Below, piece after piece: positions 56,640 to 64,000 of a DNA stretch of 64,000 bases. Position numbers and translations under genes: made by a program. The notes under the pieces are model-generated. The model was given only the letters and a program-made list of their open reading frames with translations, ran no database searches and had not been told where the DNA came from. This DNA is from Caenorhabditis elegans (taxonomy: Eukaryota > Nematoda > Chromadorea > Rhabditida > Rhabditidae): NCBI RefSeq assembly GCF_000002985.6, contig NC_003281.10, forward strand, positions 1,612,001-1,676,000, read 5' to 3'. The stretch's first letter is position 1, and each line of letters opens with the position of its first letter.

Positions 56640-59120
56640 TTTTCTTATGTTTTTGATAAAAAAGCGTAAAATACAAAAAAAAAATTAGAAAAAGTCAAGA
56701 AAAAATTTTTTAAATAAAAAAAAAATTTTCAGAATTTTTTTCAGAAAAAAAAAAGAAGCCGAACAACTCGAAAAAGTGCTCGAAATAATATAAATTCTAT
56801 AATTTATGTAAATAATATTACTTGGAAGCCGAAAATGCATAGTAATTGAGCTCATGAAGAGAGAAGGAGAAGGACAAGAGCAAAAAAAAAGTTTCTGAAA
56901 ATTCTGGAGTCCCGCAGCGAAAACACGTGGGGTACTGTAGTTTTGAGGTTTAATTTTTCAAAAGTGTACCCAATTTTAAACAAATATTTTATTTAGGCTC
57001 CACATAAAAAATCAGCTCGAAATATGTAAAGTTGAACAAGTTACGGGGTTTTAAACTAGACACTCTAAATTTTTTTGAAAATTCTGGAGTCTTGCCTCAA
57101 AAACTCGTGGAGGTAGCTTTGTAGCTTTGTGGCCAAAAAATTTGAAAGTAAATATTTTTACTAAATAATATTTTATTCATAATTTGAATTCATAATTAGC
57201 TGCATATATTCAAAATTAAAGAAGTTATGAGTTTTTGAAATTAAACTTTTAAATTTAAAAAAAAAAAATTGCAAAAATTGTTTTTTTCCAAACTTTCAAA
57301 ATTAAAAAAAAAATTCCTTTACTGGATTTCAGAAATTTAAACTATATATATATATATATATTTTTTTTTTAATGTTTCAAATTCAAAAAATTCCACCCTG
57401 ACTATGAATTCAACAACCAAAAGCATAATAATTGGGGGCTCCGCGAGCCGGGCTCATTTTCAGATATTTTCAATCATTTTTTTGACAGAAAATGAAAAAT
57501 TGCATCCACTTTTTTCTTGGCAAGCAACAACAAAACGAAATAATTTTGAGAAAAAAATAAATGGAAGGAATTTTTTTTTCAGCCGGAGCTCTGAGCTCGC
57601 CTGTCAATAAATAATGAATTGGAGAGTAGGTGGAGGTTATTTACTGGGGGGAAGAAATTTTTTTTTGAAGTAGGTTAGGTTTCTAAACATGAACTAATAG
57701 TAGGGATGGCTGGAAAAAAAATAGGACAAAAAAATTTTTTCGAAAAAATTTTTTTTTTCTCAGAAATTTTTTTTTCAGCAATTTTTTTTTCATAGTACCT
57801 AAATTTTCATCATAAAGTTCTAGTTTTTCAGCTATTTTTCCAATTTTTTGCCTTTTCCGCCAAAAGCTTAAGATTACTGGGTTACTGTAGCTTCAAAAGT
57901 ACGCAAACACTGCAGTACACCAGATCTTACGACAAAATGCAGAAAACACGGGTTTTTCGTGAAATAATGATAGAATATGTGAAAAATGGCTTAAAATTGA
58001 AAACTAACACAAAAATTCAAGAAAATCACATTTTTCGAAAAAAAATTTGAAAAAGTTTTTTTTTTGAATTAAAAACAAATTTCCAAATTTTTCTAAAAAC
58101 GGCCTGTAAACTGTAATTAAGTAATAATAAAATTTTCAAAAATACTTTTCCACTACTTTCGAACTTAAAGTAATGAAATTTGAGTACCTATTACGTAGCT
58201 CCAAAAGGACGAAGCTCTGCGGAGGAGGAAGCAAAACTAAAAAGGAAAAAGTTTCCCCGAAACAAAAAAGTTCCGTTTAAAAAAAAGGAACAAAACTCAT
58301 GTGTGAAGCGTCCGAAAGCTCAAAAAAAAAGAAATAAAAAATAAAATTGATTTGATGTGAAAAATGAGAGAACATTGTCTGACAAAATGGTTCCCCAGAG
58401 GGAATTTTTGGAGATCATACTACAAAGATATATGTTTAGAAATATGTGAATTATGAATAAAGTGATGGAAATACACAAAAACTCGGGAAAATGGGAAAAA
58501 ATGTTAAAATAGAAAAAATTGTGAAAAAAAATTTTTGAAAAAAAATCAACAAAATTTTTTTTTTCAATTTTTTTAAATTCTAAAATTTTTTTCACTACTT
58601 CTACCTTTTCCCCCATAAAAATCTGGCATTTCTGCAAATTTGCGTAAGATTCGGTGTAGTTGTGGTGTTTGCGTACTTTTGGAGCTACAGTAACCCGGAA
58701 ACTCATAAAACATAGCTAGACAAGCGGAAAATTTACAAAACTTATTATACAATTTTAATTTAGAATCATTTTTCCTAGAAAACATAGAAATTCAAAAAAA
58801 AGTGAAAATTGAAGTTTTTTCTCGATAGAAATGTTAAAAAATTTCAATTTTCTTTTCAATTTTCTGCAAAATTTGATAATTATTCCAAAATTTTAAAAAT
58901 ATCCTATAATAAACACAATTTTCCAGGGTTTCAGCTCAAATATAGGGTATACCGGGTTACTGTAGCTTGAAAAGTACGCAACCACCGACAGTACACCAGA
59001 TCTTACGACAAAATGCAGATTTTGCTGGAAACTTGTGAAAAAAGCTAAAAAGGCTATTTAGAGGTAAAATAAGTCCTTCTTTTTTTTCAAGTTTTAATAT
59101 TAATTTCAAAACTAAAAAAG
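56640..59120. other. Spacer upstream of globin gene
   Basis: Contains GGTCCCGC-type repeat fragments (56905-57120), a (TA)n tract (57343-57360) and three copies of the TGCATTTTGTCGTAA / AGCTACAGTAACCCGG repeat (57880-57950, 58620-58690, 58955-59025). No gene is supported. Confidence 0.5.
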
Positions 59121-59187
59121 TGCAGTAAATTTTTAAAAAACTAGAAATTTCGAAAAAAAAAAATTTTCATTAAAAATAATGGAAAAC

Positions 59188-59288
59188 CGAAGCGGTAATT
59201 GGCAATTTTCTGTTTCTCTGGAGCATTTCAGAGCTGTCGAGACCTCACTCAGCTTCATGTTGTTGTTGTTCAGTTTGGCAGCTGGGGA
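59188..59288 (-). other. Possible isolated exon
   Basis: After a good acceptor (AATTCCTTTCAG) the minus strand reads SPAAKLNNNNMKLSEVSTAL and onward with worm-like codons. The frame runs to a stop near 59122, and no clear donor is seen. It could be an alternative last exon of the kinase gene at 60.8-63.7 kb, a 5' exon of the globin gene, or chance. Confidence 0.25.
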
Positions 59289-59458
59289 CTGAAAGGAATT
59301 AGTGATTGGGTATTAGTTGGGAGGGGTAGAAAATAAGGTTTTTAATTGGAAAATTATCTTGTTGAGATTGCTGCTGACTAATTCACAACAAGAAAAAGTG
59401 TGGAAAAATATAACAATGTCTGAAAAAAAAATAGAAAACAATTTTTTTTTTCAAAAAA

Positions 59459-59605
59459 TTTGCAAAAAATGTGCAAAAAATGTGCAAAAAATGTGCAAAA
59501 AATGTGCAAAAAATGTGCAAAAAATGTGCAAAAAATGTGCAAAAAATGTGCAAAAAATGGGCAAAAAATGTGCAAAAAATGGGCAAAAAATGTGGAAAAA
59601 ATGTT
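59459..59605 (+). repeat. 'TGTGCAAAAAA' 11-bp minisatellite
   Basis: About 13 tandem copies of TGTGCAAAAAA with minor variants (TGGGCAAAAAA, TGTGGAAAAAA). ORFs of KCAKNVQKM and HFLHIFCTFFA type are repeat translations. Confidence 0.95.
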
Positions 59606-59629
59606 AAAAAAAGAGCCCATTTTTGAACA

Positions 59630-61690
59630 ATATCCAAGAAGTGGGCGTGGCCTGAAACAAGAAGGGGGCGGAGCTAAGTTGATATAAGTTTAGAAACTTT
59701 AATTCTAAATTTTTGTTAGAAACCTGTGCCCGCGTCAATAAAGTAGAAAAAAAACAGTTTCAATTCCAGGGGCGGAGCTCAAACAGTGGGCGGGGTTTAA
59801 ACCTAGAAAGGGGCGGAGCTTAAGAATACCTAATTTTTCCGAAAAGAATGCGTTAAAACATATTCGAACAATCTATTAACCAATCCAATTAAAATTTCAT
59901 TTTGCCCTTCTTACTGAAAACAAAACGCCCACTTAGTAGGCGGGGCCATAAACCAATAAAGGGGCGGGGCTTATTTAATAACTTATTCAATTCAAAATTT
60001 TTAGTTTTCTAAATGATCTTTGGAAATTTTAAATTTTTAAATAAATTTTCTTGAAATTTTTTTTTTCTTCTAAAAATAGTTTAACCCAACTATTTCGCAA
60101 TAGTAGGCAAGAAGTGGGCGGAGCTTAAAATTATTAATTTTTATAAAAATTATTATGAAATCTATTTCAACTACAGCTCTAAATGTGTTTAATAAATGTT
60201 CAGGAATCTCATAATTTGGAAAACACTAATAAAAGGAAATTTCGCAACAACAGCCAAGAAGTGGGCGGAGCCTAACTTCATTTTGTACGGAATATAGTCA
60301 TGTGGGGTGTCATGACAAAGCTCTAAACGTGATAAATTCGAATTTTTAGGTTTTAGGGAGAAATCTTCACAATTGAAGGATTTCCCGGTACCTTTCTAGA
60401 ATTTTCTAAAAAAATTTTTTTTTTTGAAAAAATTTTTTAGGAGTAGGAAAAGTTTAAAATCCAAAAAAATTTATTTCATAAAACGCGAAAAGTACAATAA
60501 GAAAAAAGTGCCCAGCGGAATGTTCTATAAAATGTAGAGATATGCGTCATTAGGAATTACGGGAGGACAAAGAAGCATAAGAAAGGCTGTGGAAATTTGA
60601 TTTTCGGGAGAATGAGAAACACGAGAAAATGGTGGTTCATTGGGTGCAAAATACAAAAATGCGGAAAAAAAACTGAGGGTTTGTGAATTTTAAGAAAAAC
60701 AAATTTTTTAAATTTAAATTTTTCAAAAAAATCTACGAAATTTTTTTTTTTCCAAAAATTTTTTTTTCTCAAAAAATCCAAAATCCCCAATTCAATTTTT
60801 GCCCTTAACAATCTCCAAAAGCGTCTCAAGACCCAAAATCGATCCATCATCCCGTCCATCATAGAAACTGTCGCCTTGAAGACCCCCGAATGTGGCGTTC
60901 GCGAAATCCACCACTTTGATGCGTACCAGATTATCGATTGGGAGTTGTGAGTCTGCAAAATATTTGAAACTTAATTGAAATATACTATAAAAACCTAAAA
61001 AAAAACTAAACAAAAAACTGAAAAAAAATTAGTAAATTTCAGTCAAAAATCGATATTTTTAATTCCAATAAGTGGGCGGAGCCTAAAATAACAATAACAA
61101 CTCATTTTTGACATCATTTTTGACGTTTCCAGTAGAAAACCGAAAAAAAAATTCTAAACAAATTTAATTTTAAAAAAAATCAATTATTTCGCAATACTTT
61201 CCAAGAAGTGGGCGGGGCTAAAACGGGCGGAACCTAACCAAACAACCTAATAAAGTATAAAATACGTTTAAAACTAAAATTTAAGTGTTTTAATGTTTGG
61301 AATCTAGAATTTGTTCAAAAACCTTCCAGAAGAAAACAAACATTCTACAAAATTGACCAAGAAGTGGGCGGAGCCTAAAATTCCAGATGTGTCAAACTCA
61401 AATTCAAATCTTTTTAGATTTGAAATTTTGATATTTTTTCAACAAAAAATATAGAAAAAAACAAATTTTTTGTAACCAGCTAACCGAAAAAAATCAATTA
61501 TTTCGCAATACTTGCCAAGAAGTGGGCGGAGCCTAAAACCCAAGACACTTACAGTTTAGTCGTGGTTTTTGAACCCTAATTGTGCTGGTAGAACTAACGT
61601 GATCAGTTTTAGACTATTACTTACAATTTTTAATTTAAAACCTTAATAATTCAGATATTTCGCAATACTTGCCAAGAAGTGGGCGGGGCT
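59630..61690. repeat. Multiple AAGTGGGCGGAGCCTAA motif copies
   Basis: The block 'cgcaatacttgccaagaagt' + 'gggcggagcctaaa' or close variants occurs at about 59640, 59667, 59772, 59808, 59936, 59960, 60113, 60260, 61072, 61208, 61363, 61522 and 61678, all in plus orientation. Complementary copies dominate from 62575 to 63900. Several lie in introns of the kinase gene. Confidence 0.8.
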
Positions 61691-63692
61691 TAAAACTTGG
61701 AATTTTTCGAACCATGCCATGATTATACTTAAATGAAAGCTGTAAATGAGCTAAATTCGAAAATTTTGATTAAAAATTAAAAAAAAACTAACTGGGACTG
61801 GGAGCTGCTCCAATTTCATTCAGAAATTTGAAAAAAAAACAATTAAAAAAAAAATTTTAAATTTTTTTCTCAACTTATGATTAAATTTAAAAAAAACATT
61901 AAGTTTACTCACCACTAAAATTAGATTCAATGACAATGAGCAAAGATGCTCCGAAGAGCCGCACCCCATCGGCTCCACAGAGCACATCTCGAATTCCGAG
62001 CAACCTTCGCTCAACTTCCTCCAGAACTGCTTCAGGCACGTCGAAAAATTGTTTGACCGCCAGAAATAGATCAGTTTTGTCCATAGATCGTCCCATATAT
62101 TTGTTAATTGAAATTTCGGATTTTGGAGCAAAATTTGGAGCTGCCGAATTCGGAGCAAAATTTGGAGCAAAATTCTGGGAATTTTGCTCCAAAAATGGAA
62201 TTTTCATGCCGCAGAGCCGGATTCCTAGCGTCGCTGACGTGGTAGCTTGACATTTTGCGGTCATACACGCAATTTTGGATACGGTAGCCTGATCGCCGTG
62301 TTGTCGTGTGCCGAGCTTCAGGTCAAGGATTCGAGGGGATTTCATACGGTAGGTGAGGTCCGAGAGGACTATGAAATTTCTGGAAATTTTTTTTTGGAAT
62401 TTCGAGAATTAAAAATAGAAAATTCTGACAAAAAACAACAACAAAAAAATTTCCAAAAAAAATTTTTTTTTTCGAGTCGCTACTCAGCCAATTCAATAGA
62501 TTTTTATCTTATTTTTGCATTTTCTCAACCACCACACTGAGACCTTTGATTTAAGTATAATCATGACTAGGGTTCCGTTTATTCTTAGTTTTAGCCCCGC
62601 CCACTTCTTGCCAGTTATTGCAAAATATCTAAATTGTTAGGGTTTTAGAATGAAAATTTAGGTTAAATAGTCGGAAACTAAACATTTAAGCGCTGACAAA
62701 GTTAGAGTTGTTTTCTAAGTAAACCCACGACCACGTTTTTAAGTATCTTAAGTTTATATTTAAGCTCCGCCCCCTTCTTGGCCATTATTGCGAAATACTT
62801 GAATTTTGGGAGATTTTGCCTAATTCCACAAGTTAATACGATTTATTGCTAAAATTCACTCAAATAACACCTTTCATTTGAGTAAAATTAAGGTCAAAAC
62901 CCGCCTACTTGCCTTTAAGCTCCGCCCACTTCTAGGCATATATTGCGAAATATCTTTATAATTAGGCTTTTAATGAAAATTTGTAATTAATAGTCTGAAA
63001 TTTCCCATTTTAGTTCTACCAGCACAATGAAACTTTCATTTTAAGTATAATAATGATTAGGTTCCATTTTATGTATAAGCTCCGCCCACTCCTTGGCAAG
63101 TATTGCGAAATAATTGATTTTTGAAGTAGGTGAATTCTATTAAATTCCTAATTCCACACTATTTTTCACAAAAATCATAAGCTACCATAAAGTTAAATTC
63201 CTGAATCAGAAATCAGATAAATTTAAATATTTCGAAATAATGTACAATAAGTGGGCGGAGCCAAAAAGCATATTCACCGGAAATGGGTCATGTTGGGTGT
63301 CAAATGAAAGCTCTCAGTGAGCTGAACTCGAAAACACACAATTTTGAACAAAAATCTGAAGTTTGGCTGAGTAGCGACTCAAAACTCATTTTTTTTTTGG
63401 CTAATTTTTCTGAATTTTTTTAGAATACTCACTTTGAAAGTTTTCGCTTATTCAAAATAGGCGATCCTTCGATACTTTCCGGTATTACCACATTCTCCAA
63501 CTGATGGTGTCGGCAATTCGAGCAGCTATCGTCTAGTGTGCTCACAGAGCTGCCTTGAATTGTGCTACAGCACAGCGGAGCAATTGATTTCAAGATTTTT
63601 GGCATTTTCTGGTAGAACAGGATTTCCCGCTCCTCACAAGGTTTAAGCAAGTGTCCATTTGGCAGGGAAGTGAACGGGGTGTGACCGCCGAC
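60792..63692 (-). CDS. Inositol hexakisphosphate kinase-like protein, 3' part (continues past right edge)
   Basis: Three exons are present: 63433-63692, 61913-62379 and 60792-60952, with matching phases. The first begins at an acceptor, so at least one 5' exon lies beyond base 64000. The order of motifs is that of the IPK/IP6K family: VGGHTPFTSL and LLKPCEEREILFYQKMP (N-lobe), PRILDLKLGTRQHGD containing the PxxxDxKxG inositol-phosphate site, AKCQATTSATLGIRLCGMKI, FGASLLIVIESN (the SLL element), and VVDFANATFGGL with the metal-binding Asp of the IDF-type motif, ending GLETLLEIVKGKN. IP6Ks make inositol pyrophosphates from IP6 using ATP. An insert with an NFAPNFAPN-type repeat lies after GMKI. 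The His common after DFA in relatives is Asn here. Confidence 0.9.
62475..63330. repeat. GAGTCGCTACTCAGCC ... GCTCCGCCCACTTCTTGG repeats
   Basis: The intron between kinase exons 63433-63692 and 61913-62379 holds four minus-orientation CTCCGCCCACTTCTTGG copies (about 62583, 62767, 62922, 63080). It also holds one plus copy (63250) and the linked 'gagacctttgatttaagtat' / 'aatcatgactagggttccg' block. Confidence 0.75.
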
Positions 63693-64000
63693 CTGAAAAT
63701 TGACATTTTTTTACAAAAAAATTTTAATAAAATTTAGAAAAAAAAAAGAAAGAAGAGATTTTGAGTCGCTACTCAGGCAATTTGGAATATTTCGCAAAAA
63801 AATTTTTAATTTTCAGATTCAGCACATTGAGACCTTTCATTTAAGTATAATCATGACTAGGGTTCCGGTAAATTTTAAATTTTAGCCCCGCCCACTTCTT
63901 GGTCAAGCTATTGCGAAATATTCGATTTGTGGCGGTTTTTGAGTTTTTGACTTTATTATTAAAAATATTTTGGTGCATTTTAAGAGCATAAGAGCATTGG
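63693..64000. repeat. Another GAGTCGCTACTCAGGC repeat unit at the right edge
   Basis: 'gagtcgctactcaggcaatt', 'gagacctttcatttaagtat', 'aatcatgactagggttccgg' and 'agccccgcccacttcttggt' follow in order at 63762-63903. The sequence lies within an intron of the kinase gene; no exon is seen before the window ends. Confidence 0.75.

Noticed and set aside
59317..59687. ORFs reading KCAKNVQKMCKK or HFLHIFCTFFA
   Set aside because: Frames of the 11-bp TGTGCAAAAAA minisatellite.

Overview
This 64 kb window is nuclear DNA of a Caenorhabditis nematode, almost certainly C. elegans. The genes have short introns with TTTTCAG acceptors. Several start codons sit just after a trans-splice-like acceptor. The spacers are AT-rich and full of small inverted-repeat elements and the dispersed 'GGGTCCCGCCACGAAA ... 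TACTGTAG' repeat. The hsp-10/hsp-60 pair matches, from memory, the Y22D7AL region of chromosome III; I could not check this. Exon models were built by hand from splice consensus, reading-frame phase and family resemblance.

Layout, left to right. 169-2026 (-): 5' part of a TPR protein that runs off the left edge. 5375-6922 (-) and 7759-13406 (+): mitochondrial co-chaperonin HSP-10 and chaperonin HSP-60, head to head over an 836-bp shared promoter with CCAAT boxes, two C/EBP-ATF composite motifs and a duplicated block. 14639-25296 (+): an uncharacterised 388-residue protein whose first intron is an array of ~310-bp inverted repeats and whose third intron holds, on the opposite strand, a whole fukutin/LicD-like gene (18818-21752, with a duplicated first exon up to 22330). 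25.7-40.7 kb: a repeat-rich stretch with six tiny single-exon genes, each encoding a 55-90 residue protein with one membrane segment, on both strands. 41807-45423 (-): a secreted GH18 chitinase-like protein whose first intron carries a ~630-bp GAGCCT hexamer array. 46276-47852 (-): a LITAF-domain protein. 50212-53152 (-): a small RS-domain protein with C2H2 and Nab2-type CCCH fingers. 53998-56625 (-): a globin with a C-terminal tail. 60792-63692 (-): an inositol hexakisphosphate kinase-like gene that continues past the right edge.

HSP-10 and HSP-60 form one chaperonin machine and share regulatory DNA. The other genes have no evident common pathway. More than half of the window is repeat: CCGGAAATTTTC minisatellites, a 165-170 bp satellite, 92-bp repeats, several inverted-repeat element families, tRNA-derived repeats and a nested transposon-like insertion with a paralogous empty site.
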